Positions 32,759-45,656 are shown, counted from the first letter of the stretch. The stretch: 60,000 nt of DNA from Symsagittifera roscoffensis (GCF_963678635.1 NC_087065.1:48550381-48610380), one strand, 5' to 3'. Made by a program: numbers and translations. The notes: a model not told the origin generated them from the letters alone.

Positions 32759-34725
32759 TTTCGAAGATGAATCGATGCTCCCATTTTTCATAAAACCACA
32801 AAATGATCCCTCACGAGAACGAGTACAATTTTGTTACAACTTAATTGCAAGTATATTCAAAAAAGGAAATAGCCCATGTAAACAAGATTTTCCTGAAGTA
32901 AAAAAAAACGACAAATTTTTGACTACTATCTCAAAGATATATGTAATATCACATCATATTATGGTATATTTACAATCGAAATTGCATCAACAAAACCAAA
33001 TCACATAAAACACCAAATACAAACAGACGATATAGATATAGAAATCTCAAAAGTTTTTACAGATTTTAAAAAAATATACAACACCAAAATTCACAAAGAT
33101 CAAACTCAAAATACACAAACGATGTACTTTCAATCATTAATAGCGATCTATCCATACTAGAAGTAAGAGAAACACAAAGTGAGTCACCAACTCAAATATC
33201 CCGACATACAACTGTGAGACAAAAAATCTGTATATTCTCAAAATTTTTAAATTCAATCCGTGAAAATCTCACTAGTAATGAAATATCACAAAATGTTAAA
33301 CACAATCTACAAAGATACTCGCATGGTTTCTAATTGATTATTTTGTCCATAACTTTGATCTCATATAACTAGCATGAAAAAGTTTTCGACCACAAAATTC
33401 AGACGATGAAACTGTATTGGCAGATGAAACAGATTATGTTCGGGACACTGAATGGTCTCAACCCTTATTTATTAAAATACCAACTGATATATCAATTCAA
33501 ACATTTACCACAGAACAAGAAATCTCACACAACAAGATATTTAAATAAAGATAATTTATACGAATTATACTCAGGTACGATAATTCAACAACTATCTAAA
33601 TGTTTAGACATCTATTCAACAAGAAAGACATTTTTCTTCTTTTAGTGATACTTTTCACTTTTTTCAACTCTCTAATTCTGACAAAATGCAAATTTTTTAT
33701 AGGGCAACAATAACTTTTGCACTAGCAAGAAAACTTTTAAGCATGCTCATATTATAATCAACATAAATTTTTTTCAAAGGTAAAAAATTTAAAGAAATTT
33801 TCAAAGTTGCTAATCGAAAACCAACACAACAGTCCCCACTGACTACAACATCCCAGGAATCTCAAAAAACAACAACATCCAGTCAGAGAAATCAACCCCA
33901 ATCATCAACACGTTTTTCATTTCAAGAAAACCCATATACCTTTGAAGAAAGACATTCACTATTATCAGAACCTTTAGAACTCGTAGTTCGCCACGCACCC
34001 CTAAGCGAACCACAATACGAACCAATATACAATATATAACCTTCTCTCCAGCAAGACTTTAATAGAACAAGACATTCTGGTCAAAACCAAAATACATCCA
34101 CAAGAGATAGACAAATCATACATCCAAAACGTAATGGAAATTTTACAACTCCCAGAGTTCATTTTAATATACCCTCATCACCAATCCCAAATCTTTCCAG
34201 TAGTGCAGTTCAAAGTAACCCTCCACCATTACAATCTGCCTCACAACAAAATACTCCGAACATACCATCGGATTACTTAGGATCAACCCCCACATCCGAA
34301 CAAATTCGTGAAAATCCTTTTCACCCCCATCTTCAACGCAATGTCTCCCACATTGGATGACACAAGCTTTCACTTCAAGTGAACCAAACTTGGTAAACGA
34401 CCCTATAGAAATCTCATTGGATACATCTTTGTCCTTACCAGAAACGCTATCACTACCTTCAACCCCTTCAATAAGTCAAACCCCAACAACATCATTTCCT
34501 CAAACATTCCCCACAAATTTAGACGACAGATATAAAGAACATTTAACCAATAAAATACCCGTACGATTAGATTGGAATACATTCGTAGCACCCCTCCATT
34601 ATCTGGCCAACATCCTGACAGTAACAGACTACTTAATTGGGCACTCAACAGATAACAATATTGACACGATAATCACAAAGACATGCAGGAACACAAAATA
34701 CAAATCCTTACACAAGACAATTTGA
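32759..34725 (+). pseudogene. E1 gag-like region (broken)
   Basis: Several frames in series. The first (32775-33008) shares VQFC, FKKG.SPCK and KNDKF-like blocks with E2 43951-44169. The second (33406-33645) corresponds to E2 near 44460 (TDYVRDTEW against TDFVLDPEV). Then comes a Q/P/S-rich stretch with YTFEERHSLLSEPLEL and RHAPLSEPQYEP, which recurs at 52250-52600. A later frame (34357-34725) is P/T/S-rich. Gag identity is inferred from position after the LTR, low complexity and lack of enzyme motifs. Confidence 0.5.
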
Positions 34726-34912
34726 CACTTAAACTTGAAATAACAGTAAGATTAAACAAGTTACTCCATCAAATAAAGCAGCTCAATCATTACTTCCCCC
34801 ATTTATCACAACAGAAATTATCTATAAATACGATAGATAAACAAAAAAGACACTTGGATACATCACATTCTACAATCCATATTCAGGACTATCCTCCACA
34901 TGTATTTTTTTA

Positions 34913-35681
34913 ATAATCCTTCTCATTCAATCCCTCCCCCTTTTAATTTTCAGAACCAGCAACAAATCATGAAAACCCTTTTTCTCGAACAGGACCTCAA
35001 GATTTACTAGTCACACACAATGATTGTGAAGAAAATGAACAAAAAACACTACATAAATACGCCATAAACCAAGTAACTCAAAGCGAATCCGAATGAAAAG
35101 AAATAGAAACTACAAATACAGTAGCCACACTTCATTCAAAAACCCGAGCCACAACCTTAACAGGATACAAATTCACAGCAACATTCTCAGAGAAAAAAGT
35201 GCATTGTTCCCAAGTCTCAAATGGAAACAAAAATAGACTTGATCACGAATCCTTCTATCAAAGTAATATAGAAAGACTTCTACATCTTAACCCTGATAAT
35301 CCTTCTCATTCAAACCTTCCCTCCTTTAACTTTTTCAGAACCAGCAACAAATCATGAAAACCCTTTTTCTCGAACAGGACCTCAAGATTTACTAGTCACA
35401 AACTATGATTGTGAAGAAAATGAACAAAAAACACTACATAAATACGCCATAAACCAAGTAACTCAAAGCGAATCCGAACCAAAAGAAATAGAAACTACAA
35501 ATACAGTAGCCACACTTCATTCAAAAACCCGAGCCACAACCTCAACAGGATACAAATTCACAGCAACATTCTCAGAGAAAACAGTGCATTGCTCCCAAGT
35601 CTCAAATGGAAACAAAAATAGACTTGATCACGAATCCTTCTATCAAAGTAATATAGAAAAACTTCTACATCTTAACCCTGA
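34913..35681 (+). repeat. 383-bp tandem duplication in E1
   Basis: Units 34913-35295 and 35296-35681 are nearly identical (both contain gaaccagcaacaaatcatg, tcgaacaggacctcaagat, agtgcattgctcccaagt or its variant). The junction reads ccctga|taatcc against ccctga|agattg. Confidence 0.9.
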
Positions 35682-37696
35682 AGATTGTAAAAACGATTTT
35701 CAGCGATTAAAATTAACCACAAATAAAGGCAGAAACCAAAAATTGGTAAATTTTCAAGTTTTTTTAGACTCTGCACATCAAGCAGAACTTGAAAGATACC
35801 AAGGTCATATAAAATTTGATGATAAATACCTTCATATTTTAACACAGCTACAACTACATAATGCAACTAACACGAAGCAACACGAGGTTTCATGGACGAT
35901 TAGTTTATGATCTCCATGATAAAAATTGGATACCACACATTGGAATAAACACACCTTCTTTTTGCAAAGCTGACACAAAAAACAAGCGATATCAAAAAAT
36001 AAGGTTTTCGATTGGAAAATCCAATTTAAAAAAGTACAACTAACACGAGGTTTAAAAGACGGCACCATAATTTATCATGGAATACAATTACCTGGTAAAA
36101 ATGATTAAGGATATTGCGATCCAACAACAAGAACAAGCAACTATTGTTTGGTTCGCAGAAGACATATGTAGCACTTTTCAAGTTGCAAGAATACACGAAA
36201 GAATGATAAAATTTCATCAAAAAATCTTAACTGAATGCATTCCTTATGATAAAGTAAGCCCTGAAAAATTCCGGCAAAACAATAATCGTAACAAAAATAT
36301 CGATAATATAGAAAACAAATTGACACGTTTTCAAATCTACCCCGAAACAGAACTCGCTTGCAAATATAAGACTCCATTTTACGAAACACAAAACTCAGAT
36401 GTTCTTGTCGAATACTAAAGTTTCGACATGAACACCGGAAAATTAATAGTTAACTCAAATCCAATACATTATACTTCAAATCATGCAGAAAACTGATACA
36501 TCCCAGTAACATTTCTGAAAAACACAGGATGAACTGGTGGAAAACTTCGGCCACAAGACAAAAGCAGTACACACTTACAAGAACTATGACTTATGAACAA
36601 TACCTATTTTGGTGCAATTCACTATGACATCCACTTAGACATGACATTAAACTAACCAATAAGTTGAATTTTTCAAGAAATGTCACTATGAGAGCTAGCA
36701 ACGCCTCATCACTTATGTGAACTTGAACGAACACAAATTTTGCAATCACTTGCAATTGCAGTATTAAAAATCCCTTATGCAGGATATCTATTGTCAGGAA
36801 ATAGATCAAATTTTATCAACTACAAAGGAAATATTTTATGGTATTACACTTGTACGAAAAAAGTATCACCATTATATGTATTTGAAGATTGAAGATGTTA
36901 CGAAAAAATCCCCATGTTCTACAAAATCGAAGTACCGTTTGTTGACACACTTTCTGGAAGAGCAGAATTTTGGGATACAGCCGTCCCATGTGGATGTGAA
37001 AATAGCCACAATGTTGTACAGTTAAATCTAGATGAAGATAAATACTATCTACTGACACCATATCCTACACGTATGCTACCATTAAAGAAATTTTACCCAG
37101 AAAGTATCAGAGCTATTGCTAGAAACCCAAATATAGATTTACATTCAGTAGGTATATACTCTAGATCAGATATAAAACATCACAAAAATTGATACAATAC
37201 AAAAACAATCCATTGACCAAAATTTAAGAAAACTTGCAGAAACCGCAGGTTTTTCAGACATCTATACACAAGACTACAGGATATTTTAAAGATATAAAAG
37301 CGGTGAAAAATACCGTCCACAAGATATTTCACCCATCAATTTTTTTGTAAATTTGAAGAGTGAACAACTCGCCTTTCTAGGATGGCCCTACTACATCTTA
37401 GAAAGATTGACTATACTATATGCAAAGTTAAATTTTTTTTTGGTTTTTTCTTCTCATTATTGAAAGGAATCTATATTATATGCGCAATCAACACGCAAGT
37501 AATTAAACAAGTAAGTGTAGCACGCATACTTTTCGCAGGATTTTTCGGAATATTTTCAACCTCATTTAACAAAATCCTTGTAGACGCTCAAATAAATGAA
37601 TATAACGAAATACTATCAACCACACCAAATGCATATGATAATTCACAAAACAACAAAAAGACAACACCTACTGCACCACAATTACACACTTTATAA
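34960..37696 (+). pseudogene. E1 env-like glycoprotein region (broken)
   Basis: Read in pieces on the + strand: a 108-codon piece (35584-35910), a 113-codon piece (36077-36418), a Cys-containing block (36700-37190; CELERTQILQSL, VPCGCENSHNVV, YYLLTPYPTRM), and a final piece (37382-37696) with hydrophobic spans (FFFGFFFSLLKGIYIICAI and ILFAGFFGIF). A large extracellular-type region followed by a membrane anchor, placed after gag in an LTR element, fits an envelope protein. Multiple stops and frameshifts separate the pieces; several TGA codons stand where Trp would be natural. Function is inferred from layout, not from a proven homologue. Confidence 0.55.
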
Positions 37697-37699
37697 AAT

Positions 37700-38555
37700 A
37701 ACCATCCATTATCTTTAGTACCACGAAATTACAGGAATACAGCCATAACAGAGTATATCTCTGCAACCTATAGTTATCCACAAAGTCCAGTTACTCACAT
37801 AATACCCCAGCAACCAAATATAGAAGAAGCGTATGAGCAAATCGTAAAAGAGCCACACACCACTGATTTCCGTTCTCAGAACAACCATCTTTTTAGCACA
37901 TCATGAGCCGCCAAATTGGATCCCTCAACCGTTCCCTTTCTTACCCATCCAATCTCCAACGTCACTCTGCAAACATATCAATCTCTGATTTCACTCCCTA
38001 CCTTGTACCATCATACACTAATAATTCACCAAGAATGGATTCAGATGACACTTCCACAAACACAGTTTTTCATACCATCTCATAATTTAACAATTCTGAT
38101 ATTGAAACCTCAGATGATTTGGCAGATTCCGAGCCTAACCTATCCACTTTTTCCCAACCCTCCTTTCAACCTTTCCTTACCCCAAGTTTCGATGAACTTC
38201 CTCAGCCCCTTCTACCTACACTGATGCAACCCCAATTTTCTCCCCAAGGACCAGCGACCCACCTGACCCCCCTAGCCCCGTTGATGAAGAACTCGAAAAC
38301 GAACTAGACATTTTTGTAACCCTACAACAACAGCTTCAAAACCCTAACACACTAACAATTCATCGCCTATCACAAACTCTTACATCCTCAGAATCCTCCA
38401 ACCCAGCATCCACAACTGAAAAAACTCGAGCCCACCGAGTATTTAAGCAAAAACATCCCAATGCCCAAATCTGATTTGGAACCTACCGGAGTGCGTACCG
38501 AATAACACATCAGCAAATTAGCAAAGCTAACGTCCCTTCTCAGATTTCATACTAG
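37700..38555 (+). pseudogene. P/S-rich acidic tail region after env-like piece
   Basis: Frames such as DSDDTSTNTVFHTIS, ADSEPNLSTFSQPSFQPFL and VDEELENELDIFVTLQQQ alternate between phases. Low-complexity, acidic, possibly the cytoplasmic tail of the env-like protein or a separate small protein. Confidence 0.35.
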
Positions 38556-38559
38556 GTAA

Positions 38560-38760
38560 TATATATATTAGCAAAACAGAAGTTCGTCTTTTCATTCTGG
38601 GGTATGAGTTTCTTTTTCTTTTGATGGCAACGTATTCTTTGGATTGATTTTGTGTCGGATTCGAGCAACCGTGTACGACTTTATCCTTCCACAAAAATTG
38701 AGTATAAATCAGCAACTTTTACAAATAAACATGTAATTTATCAGTTTGATTCAGTTTTCT
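38560..38760 (+). promoter_or_regulatory. Promoter-like / LTR-like segment
   Basis: Contains a TATA-type gagtataaatcagc (about 38699-38712) and an aataaa about 15 bp later, followed by a long T/C-rich tract. Unlike the A/C-rich surroundings. Only one copy is in the window, so LTR status cannot be confirmed. Confidence 0.35.
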
Positions 38761-39172
38761 TTCACTATCAAAAGTGTAGTGCTTCTTCCACTGCTGTGCT
38801 CACTCAGTGCCCCTTTGTGTAGCTTTTGACCGTCTTCTATTCTTCTGTTGTGTTTCCCTGCTTTCTATCGTCAGAGTTGTCTATCTCTAGAAGTTGTGTT
38901 GCCCTGCTTCTGTCGTCACTGTCGTCACTCAGAATTCGTACAAGTGTGCTTACCCTTTTTCCCACAATACACTTGCTATCAAACTACTAACAACGATCAA
39001 CGAACTTACGTTGACGAACATGCCTTGTTTCCCACATTTTCATGGACCTCATCTTATCATTTCACTAACCCATTATCACTCACATTGTATAATAACCCAA
39101 AAGACAATTAATTGTGTCACACTCGATTACATCACCTAACCACAGCCTTTCATGAAAAACAATTCACAACCA

Positions 39173-40022
39173 TGGGACTAACCCAAACACTAAATAGGTT
39201 TATTGCACAAAAAGCAAACCGATTTTCTATCAACCACTATGATCACGTTATTGCACGTTATATGGAAGATATCTTTTAGAAGACAATACTAACGCTTACC
39301 CCCAACTAAATGAAAAAATTTTCATTATATCTCATTATGTATTTGACATTAACTGCAAGAATAAAAAATTTGATCATATCAAATCCACAGCACTTTGCGA
39401 CACCAAAGCATACAACCCCTATTTTAATAAATTTAACCATTTCTCGCTAACTTTCAATTTTTAACACCAAAAGAACGCGACTTACACTGCTCACCTTAAA
39501 TAATGTTACGCACAAAACAAACTCACACGTACACTTATTAAAATATTATCCAACACAACTAACACACCATTACTAAATCCACAACATCGATTTCAATTTA
39601 TTAACTCTAAATATACTTCAACCATCTTCTTAAATTTCACATATTGTATAAAAGACACTAATATGCAAGGTATCATCCGAAATTACGACCCCATAAGGCA
39701 AATTTATATAGTCTACTCACTAACCAGAACTTTCAACGTTGATGAAAGTCGCCCACTAATTGTCTGCCACGAATATACACAGCCCGTCGAAGTCCAAATC
39801 CTAGAAAATATTCACAACACTAATTATAACCATAAGCTTTATAATCTAATCCAAAATACACCGCACGATTTCTCGCCAAGTAGTGAAGAGCAAAAGATCA
39901 TCAAAGCACTTGAACTCCTATGGCCCCTCCTACAAACTAATTACATCACCCGCTTGCTTGCAGAACACCTTACATCATCGGACACTATTCACAGTCTTTT
40001 CCCGAATTATACAGTAAACTGA
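39173..40022 (+). pseudogene. MG-starting ORF of unknown family
   Basis: ATG at 39173 begins MGLTQTLNRFIAQKANRF, with Gly2 and Thr6 as in N-myristoylation signals. Frame 1 stops at 39277; a +1 shift continues the same protein-like sequence (EDNTNAYPQLNEKIFII, CDTKAYNPYFNK). A last piece (about 39510-40022) reads through NMQGIIRNYDPIRQIY and LAEHLTSSDTIHSLFPNYTV to a stop. Total about 280 codons. It could be a gag matrix region driven by the LTR-like segment upstream, or an accessory gene of E1. Confidence 0.5.
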
Positions 40023-40270
40023 AATAACCAACGCAGCTTACTCACGACACAAAAATACAAACTATTAGCATGACTATGAAAGAAAAACCCACGGTACCCA
40101 AACCAGATTAAAACCACTTGCTTGTTCTGCCCGCTTGCTTGCAGAACTCCTTACATCATCGGACACTATTCACAATCGTTTCCCAAATTATACAGTAAAC
40201 TGAAATAACCAACGCAGCTTTCTAACGACACAAACTACAAACTATTAGCATGACTATGAAAGAAAAACCC
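39950..40270 (+). repeat. ~180-bp tandem duplication
   Basis: cgcttgcttgcagaacacc (39952) and ccgcttgcttgcagaactcc (40129) start two units sharing atcatcggacactattcac, aaactgaaataaccaacgc and agaaaaacccacggtaccc. The copy duplicates the end of the MG-ORF. Confidence 0.85.
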
Positions 40271-40529
40271 ACGGTACCCAAACCAGATTAAAACCAGATT
40301 AAAAATGGATAAATTATTATTTTGAAAACCACTTTCAAGTTTTACCTTAATCAAATAAGACACAAAAGAGTCGAAAAACAAACCCAAACCAAAAGATTCT
40401 ACTTTTGAGAAAAGGGCACAACAAAAACAAAAAGAGAAAAACAAGTAATAAAAATGAAACAAAAGGTTGAGCAAAAAAAGAGACTCTGCACAAAGATACC
40501 ATAAAAATATACCCCTCGCCTGGCCTCAC

Positions 40530-40605
40530 CAACCAATAGGACGACCTGAGCATGCTCTATGGCCGGTCTAACCCACCGCGCTACACCATGCTTTGTGACC
40601 CACAC
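40530..40605 (-). repeat. Possible tRNA-derived SINE head
   Basis: Minus strand reads gcatggtgtagcgcggtggg then ttagaccgg, resembling SINE or tRNA A-box regions, followed by ggtcgtcc. No clear B box, so weak. Confidence 0.35.
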
Positions 40606-41030
40606 TCTATTTTTGCCAAGAGTTGCTCTAGTGTGAGCGACTCTTAAAAAATAACCGAAGTAAAGTAAAACGCTTTTGCGATTACAATTAATAACAAATC
40701 ATAAATAAAACTTAATAAACAAAAAGTAATTTTAGATGTAAGCTATAAATGCAGTATGTAAAGAATTCTTAGAGCCCAAGAAACGAGCAGCAAAGGAGAT
40801 GCCAACCCAACCACATTCCAACTTCGGAATAGCAAATCTATTCGATTTCCTGCCTAAAGTCACTACCTTCAAAGGATTTAAAGTATGGTCTTTACATCGC
40901 AGCAAAGGAAAACCATTGAACCAGACCAATGGCCATCTCGATGTGGACTACACGTACCAATGCTAGTCACCTGGCACTCTACACGGAAAAGTCAAACTTC
41001 ACCCTGCACGTAGTCTCGCTCTACTTAGAT

Positions 41031-41247
41031 TACAGTTGTTCTCCTTTTGGATAAACTCCAAGAACTAACTCGCATAAACCAGTATACACTAGATCTATTG
41101 AGACTAGGAGATATAAGAGTAAGTAAGGTTAAGATCGGTATTAGACTAAAAAGTTGCACGAATCTATCCGGCCGAAAATAAGATAGCGTGACGAGCAGAC
41201 GGTGTACCTATCTGAAATTACTCTATGAGTATAGTCAATAGAACACC
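41031..41247 (+). repeat. 3' LTR remnant of E1
   Basis: Matches 30750-30968 with only a handful of differences (for example ttttgg for ttccgg). The first ~110 bp including the palindrome are missing. Confidence 0.8.
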
Positions 41248-41249
41248 AC

Positions 41250-41815
41250 AAATAACGGGGGAAAAAACCACACCGCTGATGTGAAAGCAAATATTTCAGT
41301 ATTCTACTGCGGATGAACTTCATAATTGAATCTCTACAAATGATGTTCGATAACAAAAAAGCTGGCGTTCTACATATGTTTTTATTGTTAATCGAAAGAT
41401 ATTGTGATGACTTTGATCCAGATCAAAGATAAGCTGGTTCCATTGTGTTTATTATACCGGTTTTTGGCGCTCTGAGTTCATGCAGTTCCAAAATAAGATA
41501 CTTCGAATTAAAATTTTTCCAAAGCAGGAGACCAAGATAAATTTCACAAAACAAATTGTGTTCCAAATTTTGACAAAAGCGAGAAAGGTTTATGCTTGAG
41601 TTGGTTTTTTATTCAATCATGTTTCGACATTTTAACTCAGTCTTTTGGGAAATTTACTTATAGCATCTGAAAGATGTCGTTGTCCAGAGCTCAATTTAAA
41701 TTTTTTTACTTGTGATCATTTTTTTTATGTTCGGGGGAATTGAAAACTGTTAAATTGCGGAACCTGTTCAAAATAAGTATTTATTACATCCAATAATCAT
41801 CTTGTAAAACCACAT
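41250..41815. other. Spacer between E1 and E2
   Basis: T-richer than the element on either side, as expected of host sequence; no ORF or repeat. Confidence 0.5.
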
Positions 41816-41816
41816 C

Positions 41817-42124
41817 TGTAAAATTTTGAAAACTAACAAATCATGATTCATAACTAAATCCTACAAAAACTTGTAAAGCTGAAACTATTTATAGTTTCAG
41901 CCAGAGATAAACAAACTTAACTTAGCAAACAATTGCTCTTTTTAAATTCTTTTTCGTGACTCTAAATCTCGCAAAAAACAGTATGCACTAGATCTATTGA
42001 TACTAGGAGACATGAGAGTAAGATTAGGATTAGTATAAGAGTAAGAAGTTGCACGAAGCTGTCCGGCCAAAAATAAGATAGCGTGACGAACAGACAGTGT
42101 ACCTTATCCAAAATTACTCTATGA
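41817..42124 (+). repeat. LTR of E2
   Basis: Diverged homologue of the E1 LTR: tgtaaaattttg start, palindrome at 41878, gtatgcactagatctattg, agatagcgtgacgaacagac, ttactctatgaga. Followed by a decayed primer-site region (ctgatacgactc) and a decayed copy of the E1 short ORF. Confidence 0.75.
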
Positions 42125-42847
42125 GAAAGCCACCACGGACTTAAACTCATCTGATACGACTCAAAGCGTCTCCACCAGACCTCTACTAATTTAGAATTAG
42201 CAGAATCTAATTAACACAAAAAATAGAAAAATAAGATCAAAAACGCCAAACCAAATGATAAACCAAATTGATAAAACAATTAGCTTATTTCCACGTCTCA
42301 ATAGGTCTAATCGATTCAAAAGGATAACATAGCTGACACCATGTCACAATCAGAACGACAACCGAGTGAAACGAAGAAGCAGGCTACAACGATTCTTTAG
42401 CTACAAAACCCTTAAGCAGTACATTTTCACTCATTAATATGAATTGCAATAAATAAAACAGTAACACTACTTTCAATTCTATATATCTCACTACGATTTA
42501 TAATTGATAGTTATATACATGCCCAGTCGACTACACACCTACCATAGCTTTCAAATCTCCTGTAATTTGGTAAAAATTTTATAGTTTTTCTATTTATCGA
42601 ATAAAAAAAATAACAAAAAATTAGTTAATTAAAATGTTTATGATTAGTTTAAAAAAGGTTTCTTGCTTCTCGAGTATTTTCTTCTTCTGATATTGCATTT
42701 CTTCATCTAAACATACATAACTATTTTAAATAGTTCATTTCATTTAAAATTAAATACTATTCTTTTCCTAATTTATTCAACCTTTAAATTTATCTTGTCA
42801 ATGACTATCCTTGTTTAATTTCTACCTAATATATAAATTTTTAATCA

Positions 42848-42969
42848 GATCATCAAGGCTATCCTTTGATCTTTAATTTTTAAACCTAATTTTAAAACTG
42901 AAAATTTTCCTCCATAACTGTAATTTGATAATCCTTAAAAAACTCGATCATCAAGGCTTTCCTTGGATC
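42848..42969 (+). promoter_or_regulatory. Repeated bulged stem-loops in E2 leader
   Basis: 42848-42871 (GATC-AT-CAAGG-ctat-CCTTT-GATC) and 42947-42969 (GATC-AT-CAAGG-ctt-CCTTG-GATC) match the E1 leader elements and lie the same distance after the LTR. Confidence 0.6.
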
Positions 42970-43950
42970 AATTTAAAAAAATTGTTTTCTAGTCCCCACA
43001 TTTTAGAAATAGTGTCTAACGACCTGAAATGTTGAGTTATTTTCAAACCCTTACATATAAACCAGGACTAACAGAAATTTTTCTAAAGACACTCATTTCA
43101 AAAGAATAAACGTTGGACAACTTCGGTAACTCGTTCTTAACTTGAGCCCCACCTCTTAATTAACCCAAGCGTAGAACATACCTTAAAACTAGTAGGAACT
43201 CAAACAGTATCTAAGGATCTACTTGTTTTCTAATTATACCCAACCTTGTATATTGATTTAAAAATCTCCAACCCTCGATCTCAAACTAAAACCCCAACAA
43301 AATTAGATTAAGTCTTTCTTATATGCAAATATATACACTCGAGAGCAGTACAAAATGACTTCGACGAATTGATAAACTCTCTCCCCAATCCGTCTTTTCA
43401 CGACCATCTATCCAGAGGATTAGGATAACCTCACGAAAAATGCAAGAACTACCAGTTTAAAAACAAAAAACTGACACAGCCGGATTTTGCATCAATCAAT
43501 CTAACACGTAAGTAAAGAGATAATTTGGGAAACAAGCAACCAATAATTCTCCATAATTGTTTAAGTAAAAAACAAGATATGATCTCGTTTTTACAGCGCA
43601 CAGACCAAAAAGAGGACATATTAGATCAAAAAAGCAAACAGAATTGAAGGCAATAATCCCAAAGCGAAAACATATACTAACATCAAAATTTTTCAGAACA
43701 CGAAACGCTGTTTCGGAATCTGACTCAACAACAATTCAAATCTTCACAATCTTCAAGATCTACTACACGACAAAAAAACAGTAGACAATAAAAGATGTTT
43801 TCCGAATGAGAAGCCACAACAGCATCATCCATAAGAGGCAAATGCAGATGAACAAAACTCATATTTTCGCAAACCATTAAGGTTATACAATAGGAATCAA
43901 CCGATAAGACACATAGTAAATTACAAATTAACCAAAATACCCCACAAAAA

Positions 43951-45656
43951 ATGATACAATACGATGATAGTTGTGACAATGAAAGAATCTTTTTCTTCGT
44001 TTTTGAGCTTAAAAGCAATCCAATAGGAGGGCAAGTACAATTTTGTCACATTTTAATCGTAAACTTGTCCCAAAAAGGACCTAGTCCATGTAAACGAGAA
44101 TTCCACAAAACAAAAATCACAAGACAAGTTTTCAATCACTACCAACAAGGTATCAAAAAAATAACCTAATATTATGGCATATTCGCAATTGAAATTCACC
44201 AGCAAATACATCCAATTAACCATCACATCGAATACAAACAGATGATATAGAATTAGATTTTCAAAAATTTTTATAAAATCTAATAAAATTATTCAACATT
44301 GAAACTCAGAAAAAAGGGCAAACTCAATTTTCACAAATGATCATAGTTTCATTTGAATATTGGAGATAAATGAGACATTTTATGTATCTCCAGCATGGTG
44401 ACTATTTCAAACATAAACTAGATCTCAATTCACAAGCGAGAAAGCTTTTTTGACCACAAAACGTTGACGAAACAAAGCTATTATTTGAAACAGATTTTGT
44501 ATTGGACCCAGAAGTGTCTCACGTTTTGTTTTTCAACATACCAAACGATATCATAAAAATAGCAATTGCAACAACCTCAGTATATATAGATTATACAAAA
44601 GTAACTCCATTAACAACTGATACAACAGCTTTAAACCTATAAAACAGCGTAATATTCTATGATAGAACCTTCAATAACAGTCTAAATTCGACTTATATTA
44701 AAAAAAATAAATTTAAGGAGAGCTACAATCTTGACACCGCAAGATAACCAAACACCATCACATATTGTAAACGAAGAATAGTGGAAACGTTACTCACCAC
44801 AAAACAACAAAATATTTCACCTATACATCCAACTTTTAAAACACCACGCAGAAAAAACAACACTCGGTTTTCACCAACAACTTAACAGTCAGCAGTCAAA
44901 CGAACAATCGTACCAAAATTCTCCCATTTTGATAACTAAACATATAGACCAATAACCACAAAACATCCATCTTACAAACCAAATTATACCGAAGGTAAAA
45001 GCTTTGCTAACCATAATTACAATTATTCACAAACAATAATATCAACAATCCAATGGCACGACCTTTTGCTACAACACACAACCAATCTCATGAACATAAT
45101 CATACCCAACAGGTGCTTTAAAAGCCATTATCTCAATCTGTAATATTAAAAGAAAAGAGAAAATTTTATTCACAGCGCACTGAGAACTATCCATTTTTCA
45201 ACAATAAAAAAAAAACTCAAATTAAAGACAGTTAACTAGAAACCAACCATACTAATCAAAAGATGAAGGTTGTTTTCATCGAAACGAACAACAGTTGAAT
45301 AATAATTGGCGAAATACCACTGGCATGATTAATAAATAGCGAAAAACCACCAGATGATGTTTTACAAACAGACATTTTGAACCTTAAATGAACCCACAAA
45401 GAACACGAGAAACACAACAACAAAACACTCCAAGACAAATTTTGTACAACTAGATAAAAACATGCAATCACAACACTACACAATTACTCAAGTTTACCAA
45501 CCTGACTCAATGACAAATGGAATTCCACTACCCTTTTATTTACAACAACATGAAATCACCAAAACTAACTTACAAACTACATCAGAATCACTTCTGATGA
45601 CGATGAATTCATACCTCAAGGATGGATTATCTATAACATCCAAAAACCACTCATGA
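43951..45656 (+). pseudogene. E2 gag-like region (broken)
   Basis: The 43951 frame carries VQFCHILIVNLSQKGPSPCK, matching E1 32775. Sequence near 44460 matches the second E1 gag piece. 45462-45656 is a 64-codon Q/T/S-rich piece. Gag assigned by position and by relation to E1. Confidence 0.45.

Larger units (their letters stand above)
30640..41247 (+). mobile_element. LTR retroelement E1 (env-bearing, pol not found)
   Basis: Bounded by LTR sequence at 30640-30968 and a truncated, nearly identical copy at 31 bp-scale matching ends 41031-41247. Between them lie a primer-site candidate, a 91-codon ORF, a structured leader, gag-like frames, an env-like region with a membrane anchor, a P/S-rich tail region, a promoter-like segment, and an MG-starting ORF. 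No protease, reverse transcriptase or integrase motif is visible, so pol was deleted or the element is composite. All long frames are broken by stops or frameshifts. Confidence 0.7.
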
